Source: Pythium myriotylum
Taxonomy: Eukaryota > Oomycota > Peronosporomycetes > Pythiales > Pythiaceae
Length of the DNA: 64,000 bases
Direction: 5' to 3'
NCBI GenBank assembly: GCA_023091665.1
Contig: JALJCQ010000026.1
Coordinates: forward strand, 186,001-250,000
The position numbers and the translations under genes are program-made. The notes beneath the pieces were generated by a model. The model was not told the DNA's origin. It made no database searches and saw nothing but the letters and a program-made list of their open reading frames with translations. Shown here piece by piece: positions 49,035-57,684 of the stretch (its first letter is position 1; the number at the start of each line of letters is the position of its first letter).

Positions 49035-49383
49035 GTTTCTGGTGTTTTAATCTCCGCAATCCTTGCGGGAGAATGCCTACCAAGCGGCAAAACGTGTTTG
49101 TTGACGTGATCATTGCATCGATCGAAGCGACGAGGCGATAGCTTCAGGCATGGACCGGTATCATCCGTTGAATGCTATTTCGAACAGCAAACGCGTTTGC
49201 TATTCCTACGTGTTGATGTGATCATTGCAATAATTGAAAATTTTCTCGGTGATGATGAATGTGAGCTGTGATTGGATCCGGAAGGTCCTTTATTTGCTGG
49301 ACAGGAGATCATGAAAATCAAGTAGTGCAGTTACGTCAAAATGAACACGAATTAGAAGACGTGTCTTTGTCAAAACCTGGGTT

Positions 49384-50691
49384 TTAGTGCTGTGCGTCCC
49401 AGTCCAGAACACGCGGGTGGTCCTTCACCGCCTTGTACGACGCAACAAGGTTCTGGTACGAATTTCCAATGTCTTTTGGCACGTCAGACATGTACCCACT
49501 GACCAGATGAAGAAAAAGATTGTGGATCATCAAGTCAGCGATAGTCATGCCGTCGCCTCCCAACGCAAACTTGGATCCAGGCGTCCCGGCGTGTTGTTTC
49601 CAGTGAGCGAGGCGTTTATCCAGTTGTCCAAGATACGTGGGCAGGATATTTTCGCTGATTTGAACTCGAAGAATACGACGTTTCTCAGGGTCCTTCTCCC
49701 GAAATGATGGATCAAGCTTGAGCTCGAGATCGTCGATGTGGCAAATGACTTCGTCAATCTTCATAGCCAGAAGCGGATCACTTTGTGGATACAAGCCGGT
49801 GATTCGGCCAGCGAATCGAAGAAGGGAGAAAGTTTGAGCTCCAACAACACAACCATCAATTTCAAGCACGGGTACTTGCTCGTAAGGGAACAAGTGCTTG
49901 CGACCCCAAAATTGTTCCCGCGTGAGCCGCTCATCTTCAAATTCGATACCTCCGACGTGTAGCGCGTACCGAATATGACCAGCACGACCGAGCGAATAGT
50001 CGAAGTAAGTGAGTTTGAGCTTGGTTGGTTTTGGTGTGATTACATTCACACTCGACGGCTGGCTTTGGTACGGTGGAGGACTTGCTGCCACTTTGTCATG
50101 AAGGGCAATTAAGGTCTTGAATTGATCAAGCAACGCCACCGGGATTGGCTTGAATGTGCCCGACCGGAACATATCAACGTAGTACCACACGACGACTTCA
50201 TGGAGAAATATCATAGATGGATCGTTTCGGGCGAACAGATACTCGTCAATCTTCCTCAGTCGGCTATCAATCAACAGAAGCTTATTCAGCAGAGGGTCTT
50301 CGGTTTGATCTCGCCGTAGACTTGTGAGTATCTCGTTGTCTTGCTCCACGAGCGTCGGCAGGATGAACTCGTTAAAAACGTCTTCGAACGTGTCAACCAC
50401 CTCATCGACCAGCAACGCAGCAATCGGATCATCAGGACATGGGTATAGCCCAGCCAATTGCGCTGAAAATCGCTGGATTGCCTGAGTCCCTGCAAAAACC
50501 TGGCCGTCGACCTCGATCACGGGGAGCTTGGCGAACGGCAGAAACGCCTCGAGCTCTTGGGACTTCTGCGATTTGGAGACGCGTCGGTCCTCGAACGATA
50601 CGCCGCCGAGATTCAGCACCTTACGGATCGTCTCTGCACCGCCGCACCCATCGAAGTGCGAGAGCCGCAGCGTCGGCACATGCGACGCCAT
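49384..50691 (-). CDS. Double GST with degenerate first active site, GST 7
   Basis: The 435-residue product starts at MASHVPTLRLSHFDGCGGAE (ATG 50691). In domain 1 the catalytic Tyr position is His (LSHFD) and the loop is LPFAKLPVIEVDG with cis-Pro kept. Domain 2 looks competent: LTYFDYSLGRAG (one residue longer), FPYEQVPVLEIDG, LLRFAGRITGLYP, MTIADLMIH, HPRVLDWDAQH. It is the reverse of GSTs 5, 8 and 9, where the second site is damaged. It is the last minus-strand member of the array. Confidence 0.85.
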   Translation of the reverse strand: MASHVPTLRLSHFDGCGGAETIRKVLNLGGVSFEDRRVSKSQKSQELEAFLPFAKLPVIEVDGQVFAGTQAIQRFSAQLAGLYPCPDDPIAALLVDEVVDTFEDVFNEFILPTLVEQDNEILTSLRRDQTEDPLLNKLLLIDSRLRKIDEYLFARNDPSMIFLHEVVVWYYVDMFRSGTFKPIPVALLDQFKTLIALHDKVAASPPPYQSQPSSVNVITPKPTKLKLTYFDYSLGRAGHIRYALHVGGIEFEDERLTREQFWGRKHLFPYEQVPVLEIDGCVVGAQTFSLLRFAGRITGLYPQSDPLLAMKIDEVICHIDDLELKLDPSFREKDPEKRRILRVQISENILPTYLGQLDKRLAHWKQHAGTPGSKFALGGDGMTIADLMIHNLFLHLVSGYMSDVPKDIGNSYQNLVASYKAVKDHPRVLDWDAQH

Positions 50692-51515
50692 TGTGGGAAT
50701 GGGGAGCTTCTTGAAGATCCCCCAGCTGATCTTCAACTCACGCAAACATTGCCGTACTGATCCAAGTTACCTCGTCATATATTTACGTGGCCCACACTAT
50801 TCACTCCTTGAATACAGGTGGACCACGTAATCTGTGGTAGTTGCCGTCTCACAATGTCAACCCCGACGCCATGGAACCATGGAGATGCCGTCGGTTCGAC
50901 GCCCTGGACGCTGCGCTGTGAGTCGTCCGTGGCGGTTTCGCAGAGACGAGACGATGCGCGAGAGAGCGAGGCGTCGATTGGTACCCATCGCTCGCGTGGA
51001 GTGGTCGTGAGTGAGGCGGAAGGCGTCGCGTCTTCCGCTGGTCGACTCGCCGTGCTCGCCAGTTGAAGCTCTGCGTTCTCCCTCCCCGAAGAAGATGGAA
51101 GCGCTCTCGTCGAGCGCCATGGCGTTCAGCGAAGCAGTGATTGATGCGTGGCTGCTGGAGAGCCATCCGGACGACGCGGTGAGGCGCGTGGTTGACTCGA
51201 GGCCGCTGAGAGTGGTGAAGAGCAAAGAGTGGGATCGGTTTTTTCTTTGCTGTGGATCGTGCAGACGTCCAAGGCCCGTCGTGATAGGATGTGTGTCCTC
51301 GTGGAACTATTGAATCGCGGTGGTTCGTCACGGATGTTGTATGATCTTGGAAAAACAGAGGCGATACAGTAATGAACGATTCGGATTAGACGAGTGTGAC
51401 GCGATGGAGATCTCGACGGTTCTGGTGCCGGAAACGCTTCTTTTCAATCGTCTAAAAGACCAAATCCGCTAAACGGAGAAGCCGACGCATCAGTCCACGA
51501 GGAAGAAGAGGCGCT
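50692..51515. other. Intergenic region, possible decayed coding fragments
   Basis: The plus strand at 50870-51313 has short frames such as RRFDALDAAL and MEALSSSAMAFSEAVIDAWL (to 51313) that may be remnants of an unidentified gene. I cannot assign a family. No complete gene. Confidence 0.4.
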
Positions 51516-51956
51516 GGTCTCTATCCGGCAACTGACGCGCTACTCGCCTTCCGCATCGACGAGATTACTGTCGTATTGGACCAACTTCACAACTGGTGGC
51601 ATCCTGCATTCGCTGAGCGCGACCCCGGCAAACAACGGGTTTTTCGGGAGACACTGGTGAAGGAGACGGCCCCCAAGTTTTTTGGAAGGCAAGACGAGCA
51701 TGTTGGCGAATGGGACAAGCCGTACGCGACTGGTGGTGACAAGTCCACGGTCGCGGATCTTGCAGTCTATGACGTCCTCGACTTTCTCAAACATGGGAAG
51801 AAACCGCACATTCCCGGCGACGTGGTCGGCGCGTTCCCGGCTCTCATGAAAATCTACACACTCGTGCTCAAACACAGCAAGGTTACTACGCTTCACGGTC
51901 GGAGGCTCTGGAGAATCCATAAAAACGCGGTCGTAGTCACACGTCACAGACATTAG
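51516..51956 (+). pseudogene. GST relic (C-terminal half of a second domain)
   Basis: In frame, the sequence reads GLYPATDALLAFRIDEI, LDQLHNWWHPAF, ETLVKETAPKFFGRQDEHVG, WDKPYATGG and STVADLAVYDVL. It is clearly related to the second domain of the neighbouring GST 8 (LEEMQNWWYFP, DKVIPKFLGQLDRRIASWAKPYATG). No thioredoxin-fold part precedes it and the HPRV end has become KHSKVTTLHG. It is a 5'-truncated duplicate. Confidence 0.78.
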
Positions 51957-52053
51957 TCGGGCCAGATTGGTGGAATACATGTTCTTGCACTTCCCGATCC
52001 CATCTCCGCTGATGCAATCCTTGCAGTTCTTGAAGTTGGCGGCCCTCCAACGG

Positions 52054-52070
52054 TCTCACTTTTCAACCGA
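52054..52070 (+). promoter_or_regulatory. Initiator-like element of GST 8
   Basis: TCTCACTTTTCAACCGA, eight nt before the ATG, fits YCAYTYY plus the downstream CAA pattern. Confidence 0.6.
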
Positions 52071-52078
52071 CTCCATCC

Positions 52079-53341
52079 ATGTGTCATCCCAGGCTCTCGC
52101 TCGTGTACTTCGACTTTGGCGGCCGCGCCGAGGCCACGAGGCTCGCTTTGTTTCTCGCCGACATCCCTTTCTCGGACGTGCGCGTACCCTATGAAGGTTT
52201 CTCGACCAGCAGCGAGGGTGTGAAATATCCCTACGCGATGCTGCCCGTGCTCGAAGTCGATGGCATCGCTATCGCAGAATCCATCGCAATGCTTCGCTAT
52301 GTCGGTCGTCTTGCTGGGCTGTATCCAGCCAACGACTCGGTTGGAGCCATGCTCATCGACGAAATACTAGAAATGATTGAGATATTCACGGAAAAGTGTC
52401 TACGCTGGGAACGAGAGAGCGATGCAGCCAACCAGCAGTTGCTCGAGATCGAACTCGTGAAGGATGTAATCCCGCAGTCGTTTTACGATATTGACGCCAA
52501 GCTGGAAGCGATGAAGCAGCACGCGACATTTGCACAATCGCCGCCATCGACGATTTTCATCCACGATTTGGTGCTGCGAAGCTTCGTGAAGTACATTATC
52601 CGTCCCGACTGGGAAAGGTTCGTCCCTGACACATCAAAGTTGATGCGCTTGCTCGAAAGCATTAAACACGTTGAGTCGCACCCGAAGATCCATCTATATT
52701 ACACACTCAAAGAGCAGCACGATCGAATTGCTGCCAAGCCACTCAAACTCACGGACGTGAATGCACCAGAATCCCTTGGTGAGCCAATCAGATTCGCACT
52801 CACTTACGGTGGCATCAGGTACGAGGACGAGCGCTTGCAGCCTTCAAGACTTCGGGAGCTCAAGCTGACTCTCGGCGATGGCCGAGAGATCACTAAGTAT
52901 TTTGCCATTCTACGATATGTGGGAACACTCACAGGACTGTATCCGGCCGGTCAGGACCCCTTGCTTTCGTTCAAGGTCGACGAGCTTCTCTCCCAGCTCG
53001 AAGAGATGCAAAACTGGTGGTACTTCCCATCGTACACGACTAACGAGGTGATCAAACAACGGCTCTTCCAGGATGATTTGGTCGATAAAGTCATCCCTAA
53101 ATTTCTTGGTCAACTAGACCGCCGCATCGCTTCATGGGCCAAGCCTTATGCAACTGGATCGACTCTTACAATTGCTGATCTCGCGATCTTTGGCATGATG
53201 ACAAGACTGCAAAGCGGTAAAATAATTGTGAATGCATCGATGGAAGGGATCTCCCTCGACAAATACGAGAACCTGCTCAAGATCTACCAACTCGTCGAGT
53301 TACATCCAGCCTTCAGGCTAAGCTCGAACGAGCGTAGTTAG
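52079..53341 (+). CDS. Diverged double GST with incomplete second thioredoxin fold, GST 8
   Basis: The 420-residue product starts at MCHPRLSLVYFDFGGRAE. Domain 1 is complete (Tyr, YPYAMLPVLEVDG, MLRYVGRLAGLYP), though its helical part is diverged. In domain 2 the YFD motif is replaced (LTDVNAPESLGE). The segment that should contain LPYGQ-PVLEVDG-IAQS is collapsed to LTLGDGREITKYFAILRY, deleting the cis-Pro loop and part of the glutathione site. The rest (VGTLTGLYP, LTIADLAIF) remains. Domain 2 cannot bind glutathione normally and may be structural. It lies on the plus strand, unlike GSTs 1-7. Confidence 0.85.
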   Translation: MCHPRLSLVYFDFGGRAEATRLALFLADIPFSDVRVPYEGFSTSSEGVKYPYAMLPVLEVDGIAIAESIAMLRYVGRLAGLYPANDSVGAMLIDEILEMIEIFTEKCLRWERESDAANQQLLEIELVKDVIPQSFYDIDAKLEAMKQHATFAQSPPSTIFIHDLVLRSFVKYIIRPDWERFVPDTSKLMRLLESIKHVESHPKIHLYYTLKEQHDRIAAKPLKLTDVNAPESLGEPIRFALTYGGIRYEDERLQPSRLRELKLTLGDGREITKYFAILRYVGTLTGLYPAGQDPLLSFKVDELLSQLEEMQNWWYFPSYTTNEVIKQRLFQDDLVDKVIPKFLGQLDRRIASWAKPYATGSTLTIADLAIFGMMTRLQSGKIIVNASMEGISLDKYENLLKIYQLVELHPAFRLSSNERS

Positions 53342-53617
53342 AAAAACTACTCCAGATAACGTCACACAGAAAAAAAGCACGTGCGAGGGACTATTCCGTA
53401 GCCTTAGCGGACAAAGCGATTCCTCGCACCTCCACCGAAATGATATGAACTACGAGTAACTTATGTGGACAGCCAAGATAACAACGATATGCTTCTTCCA
53501 ATGCTCAAAGCCGCCGTGGGTGCTCGATTAAACTATGAGTTACGTTGCCGAGACCCACCAAGATTGGACAGCAACCACAACCTTACTATTCACAGCTTAA
53601 AACATTAAACAACTACA

Positions 53618-54982
53618 TCACTGCAATTGCAATCCTTCAAACGATCCTAACGAGCGCGTATCGTGGCTGACCGTCCGATCCCGATCGTCAAACGAATCGC
53701 TAATATTTGTGGAGGAAATCGACGATGTCACAGATCGGCCGTAGCCCAGTGATGCATCCTTCTGAGCGACTTCATCGCACGCAATCTCGAAGGCATTCGC
53801 CTGGGTCACCGCTGTGACGCACAGCAGACAAAAAGTCATGTTCATCTGGTACAAGTACTTGTCTTGAGGGGCAATTGAGCTCAATTTCTTTTTCACCGAG
53901 CAGCTGGAACAAATTGTCTGCAGACATAACCGACACTGCGTTCCTGACTTCAGCTTGCCAAACGTCAGTGGAGCCAGCGACGACAGTCCGCGCGTGCAAA
54001 TCGAGCAATTCTTAGCGTCGGTTCGCTTCTTCTTCTCCGCGACACGCAGCTTCAGGCGATCGTCAAATGCCGAATTCAGCAGCACCGGGTTGTGGCGACG
54101 CCGCAACGCATAAGCTAATTTCTTCATCTGTGCACAAACGATGTTGCGTCCGACGGAGATCATGACGTCGGTCGCCGATTTGATTACGAGCGCACGCATG
54201 ATCCTTCCGGTCGGGTCCAGAAAGCCACGCGCATAAATATCCACCGAAGCCTTGTCGTGCTGTCTGTAGATCGCACAGATCGACATGTTTCCGCGCTGCG
54301 CGTACGGAAGCGTGTGAGTTTCCGGGAAGCTGACCGAATGGAGAAGCTGAAAGCCGATGAGTTCGCCAGTCGAAGGAAGCTGACGGAGGCCCGTGGATTC
54401 TAGGTAAACGAGGTCGCGATTCTTAACGATGCTGCGAATGTGAATCGGTTGGCCCTTAATCGCCCACTTGACCGAGAGACTCTGAAACGGGTCCTGTAGA
54501 GAGGGCTCTTTGATTGTCGCCAGGACGGCGGCGTTCACGACGACGTCTTCGACGTACGACGTCTTGATGCGCATCATGTCGATCGTTGGGTTTACGACGC
54601 CGTACATCGTATCGTAAAGGTCGCCGACGAGTGTACCGACCGTGAGCATGACTGGTAAATCAGACTCGTTCTTGTTCGATGGCCCCTCCGCGTCATAGTC
54701 TTCCTCTGCCTCGGAGACCGAATCGACCGATTCGCGAGGCTTCGGGCGCGACGAGCTGCGCGGCCGCGGCTTGCTTCGGTCGCAGTACACTCGCACGTCC
54801 TCTCTCTGTCGGAGGAATTTCCAGTCGGAAGGGTTCAGCTCGCGCTTGTCGCGGATGAGGTAGTCCTCGTAGTTGGCGATCGCGGCGTTCACAAAGATCT
54901 CAGCGAGCTCATTGAGTTGCTCCTGGCCCTCGCGCGTGAGAGTCAGCGGCGCGAACGGGTTGCTGAACCGCGGTGCCGACAT
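53618..54982 (-). CDS. START-like / FYVE-like zinc finger protein, paralogue 2
   Basis: The 454-residue product starts at MSAPRFSNPFAPLTLT (ATG 54982). The START-like domain covers about 120-310 (GDLYDTMYGVVNP, DLVYLESTGL, FLDPTGRIMRALVIKSA). The FYVE-like finger runs from C326-xx-C329, with CRLCLQTICSSCSVKKKL in the centre; the canonical PI3P motif is absent, as in its paralogues. There is a variable Ser/Arg/Glu-rich insert at about 75-110. It converges with GST 8 and is followed upstream by paralogue 3 in the same direction, so it is probably a tandem duplicate. Confidence 0.85.
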   Translation of the reverse strand: MSAPRFSNPFAPLTLTREGQEQLNELAEIFVNAAIANYEDYLIRDKRELNPSDWKFLRQREDVRVYCDRSKPRPRSSSRPKPRESVDSVSEAEEDYDAEGPSNKNESDLPVMLTVGTLVGDLYDTMYGVVNPTIDMMRIKTSYVEDVVVNAAVLATIKEPSLQDPFQSLSVKWAIKGQPIHIRSIVKNRDLVYLESTGLRQLPSTGELIGFQLLHSVSFPETHTLPYAQRGNMSICAIYRQHDKASVDIYARGFLDPTGRIMRALVIKSATDVMISVGRNIVCAQMKKLAYALRRRHNPVLLNSAFDDRLKLRVAEKKKRTDAKNCSICTRGLSSLAPLTFGKLKSGTQCRLCLQTICSSCSVKKKLSSIAPQDKYLYQMNMTFCLLCVTAVTQANAFEIACDEVAQKDASLGYGRSVTSSISSTNISDSFDDRDRTVSHDTRSLGSFEGLQLQ

Positions 54983-55832
54983 GGAGCACGTGTCACGCGG
55001 TCTGTGATTTTCGGAATGGGGCACTGTCCTTCGCCAGGACAAACGTGGAAAGCCCCGAATGAGGCGTCTCTGGTGGGGCGCAAATAGGCGTTGGAATGAC
55101 GAATGGACGAGTGGTGTGAGACGTGTTCACGCATACCGAGCCTTCCCGCAGGTCGCTCTAAGCAATCGCACGGTGCTTGCGTTGGGATTGCACTCGACCA
55201 ACTGGGCAATCTCAGCTGATCTCGAGCCAACTGCAGATGTTGCCGTGAAGGATAGCCTATTATAGTAGTCAGTCCCTGAGCCGGACGCCGAATGCAGAGG
55301 AGACATACTGAGTTAATGAGTCTGGTTTGTGGAGACAGCCCTGGCACCGGATTCGAACGAGCCTTCTCTCGCTCACGAACTGGACTTGTGTAGATTTGTC
55401 ACGCGACGGGTCCTTCTCTCCCCCTCCATCATGGAGCGCTCACCCACGGGGTGTCGCGCAGATGACCTTCATTCGAGTCGGACGTTGCGTAATCCAGACC
55501 AGTGTGGTCACTGTCTCTTCATCCCCCCGCCACTTCGAACTAGCCAGAATTCTTCTAGACTTTTTGCAGACTTCAAGCTGATCCCGTGAGCTGGCGAGTG
55601 TGTACCTCGGAGCTGCAAGTCTGCTCTGCGATGAACCACTTTGGGCGCAGTCAAGCGGTCCGCGATTGCTGACGGCTTCCCGCGGTCGTGTCCTCGTTTG
55701 GTTGGCACATGTCGTGGCGACATACAGCAATGAGTGTACGCTCTGGACACCATCTCGATGCTCATGCTAAAGACGCAGGCAAAAAGGGTACAACGCGTGA
55801 CGATCGTGGTTACATGATACACTCGAGGCCGC
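54983..55832. other. Intergenic region between START-FYVE paralogues 2 and 3
   Basis: No gene recognised. A tRNA-like TTCGAAT motif near 55350 lacks a pairing stem and was rejected. An initiator-like CCCCATTCCGAAAATC (minus, 55021-55006) precedes paralogue 2. Confidence 0.55.
55006..55021 (-). promoter_or_regulatory. Initiator-like element of START-FYVE paralogue 2
   Basis: CCCCATTCCGAAAATC on the minus strand, 24-39 nt upstream of the start. It has the initiator plus A/T-rich flank. Confidence 0.6.
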
Positions 55833-57236
55833 TCACCAAAGCAGCTCTTCTTCAATGGACACGGGTCGAGCTACACGGTGACTTCCATCGTCGTCGTCGA
55901 AAGACGAGTCTCCCGTTGCTGTGGGTGAGGCGCAGGTCGAGCCTGTTCGGCCGTAACCGAGTGACGCGTCGCCGTGGACGACCTCGTCTCGAGCGATGTC
56001 CAACGCGTTCGCCTGAGTGACAGCCGTGACACAAGGAAGGCAGAAAGTGATGTTCTTCTGGTAAAGGTAGCTGTCGTGGGGGTCCACGGCGCTGAGTCTC
56101 TTCTTCACGCGACACGACGAGCACACATGTTGGAGACAGAGCCGGCACTGACCGCTGCGGCTCTTCCTACCGAGAGTGAGAGGCCCGAGCGACGACAATC
56201 CCTTGGAGCAGATCGCGCACTCCTTAGAGTTGGATGCCGTGGAGCCTCGCTTGTACTCATCTCGAAGCTGGAGCCGATCGTCGAAAGTCGTGTTCTGCAT
56301 CGTCGGGGCGTTGCGCCGACGTAGAGCGTACGCGAGCTTTTTGTGATGAGCGCAGATAATGTTTCGTCCGACCGCGAGCATGACGACAGCAGCTGACTTG
56401 ACGACTAGCGCACGCATAATGCGGCCAGTCGGGTCGAGGAAGCCACGGACATAGACGTCGACGACGTTCTCGTGGTGCTGCTTGTAGAGCGCGCAAATGG
56501 ATACGTTGCCTCGCAGCGAGTCTTCGAGTGTATGGGTCTGAGGAAAATTGACCGAGTGGAGGAGGTGGAAGCCCACGTCTTCGTTGGTCGTTGGGAGTTT
56601 CGTGAGCCCCGTGGACTCCAAGTAGACCATGTCGCGGTTCTTGACGATCGCGCGGATGTGGAGCGGTTGGCCCTTGATCGTCCACCGCACACGCATGCTG
56701 CGGAAGGGCTCTTCGGGCGTCGGCTCGCGCAGCGTCGCGAGGATCGCGGCGTTTGCGATGTCCACGTTCTCCACGTACGACGTCTGGATGCGCATGAGGT
56801 CCAGCGACGGGTTCACGGCGCCGTACATGGTGTCGTAGAGGTCTCCTGTGAGCGTGCCGACCGTGAGCATCACTGGCAGGTCCACGGGCTTTGGCGTCGG
56901 CGCCTCGAGCAAGTCGTAGTTGTCGTCCTCGTCGTCGTCCGAGGCCGACGGCATCGAGGGCATTGAGTCGTGGGACGAGCTGCCCGTGCTGCCGCGTCGA
57001 CTGCGTCGCTTCTCTCGGTCGCGCGCGCCTCGCTGGCGGTAGACGCGCACGGACTCTTGCTGCCGCAGAAACTTCCACTCGGTCTCGTCGAGCTCGCGGC
57101 GGTCCTGGAAGAGATACTGCTCGTAGTTGGCGAGCGCCTTGGCCACGAAGAGCTCGGCGAGTTCGGCGAGCTGCGTCTCGGCCTCGTGCGAGAGCTCGAG
57201 CGGCGCGAACGGGTTCGAGAAGCGCGGCGCGGCCAT
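55833..57236 (-). CDS. START-like / FYVE-like zinc finger protein, paralogue 3
   Basis: The 467-residue product starts at MAAPRFSNPFAPLELS (ATG 57236). It has the same architecture as paralogues 1 and 2: START-like domain about 125-325 (GDLYDTMYGAVNP, DMVYLESTGL, DPTGRIMRALVVKSA) and a FYVE-like finger from C340-xx-C343 with CRLCLQHVCSSCRVKKRL. It has a Ser/Asp-rich insert at about 85-115. It is closer to paralogue 2 than to paralogue 1 in the N-terminus (APRFSNPFAPL), consistent with a local tandem duplication. Confidence 0.86.
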   Translation of the reverse strand: MAAPRFSNPFAPLELSHEAETQLAELAELFVAKALANYEQYLFQDRRELDETEWKFLRQQESVRVYRQRGARDREKRRSRRGSTGSSSHDSMPSMPSASDDDEDDNYDLLEAPTPKPVDLPVMLTVGTLTGDLYDTMYGAVNPSLDLMRIQTSYVENVDIANAAILATLREPTPEEPFRSMRVRWTIKGQPLHIRAIVKNRDMVYLESTGLTKLPTTNEDVGFHLLHSVNFPQTHTLEDSLRGNVSICALYKQHHENVVDVYVRGFLDPTGRIMRALVVKSAAVVMLAVGRNIICAHHKKLAYALRRRNAPTMQNTTFDDRLQLRDEYKRGSTASNSKECAICSKGLSSLGPLTLGRKSRSGQCRLCLQHVCSSCRVKKRLSAVDPHDSYLYQKNITFCLPCVTAVTQANALDIARDEVVHGDASLGYGRTGSTCASPTATGDSSFDDDDGSHRVARPVSIEEELLW

Positions 57237-57684
57237 GGCCAACTAAGTAGGAACTGAACTGGATTGGAGACTGGGAGGCAAGTGATCGCGGACAAGATGC
57301 CCCATCAATTACCACGAGGAGCTACAGTGGCCCGTCGCTGTGCATGCCCCCGAGCAGATGAGCCACCTTGCGTGCGGACGGGGCCAACTGATACAGAAGA
57401 GAACAAACCAAAAAAAAAAACTCAGGGGAACCTCTGGACGCCGGATGTCCGGAGCTTGGGGACCTGCGGCGAGGTCCGGAGGGCGCTCTCTCCCATAGTG
57501 GCCGCAAGAGAGTGAGTTCTGGAACTCTGGACGCGCGGCGCGCGTCCGGAGCCAAGCGTCCTCCGGATCCGGAGTTCCGGACGCCGCCAGCTGGCGCGTC
57601 CGCGGACGGGATAGACCCTGGAAAAACAGATTGCCCTCATGGCGAAATGTCACTCGAACGAGGCTGTCACTATCGAGAGGGGGC
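57237..57684. other. Divergent promoter region rich in TCCGGA palindromes
   Basis: Between 57440 and 57585 the palindrome TCCGGA occurs six times, including a double TCCGGATCCGGA near 57573. The block is GC-rich with dyad symmetry. It lies between the divergent START-FYVE 3 and ERMARD-like genes and could be a regulatory or decayed repetitive sequence. Confidence 0.6.

Noticed and set aside
50849..51331. 160-codon minus frame and plus-strand ankyrin-like fragments
   Set aside because: The minus frame is Arg/His-rich and domain-free. The plus fragments are too short and broken to assign a family.
55340..55420. Possible tRNA (TTCGAAT T-loop-like motif on the minus strand)
   Set aside because: The flanking bases do not form a T stem and no anticodon or acceptor arm can be folded.
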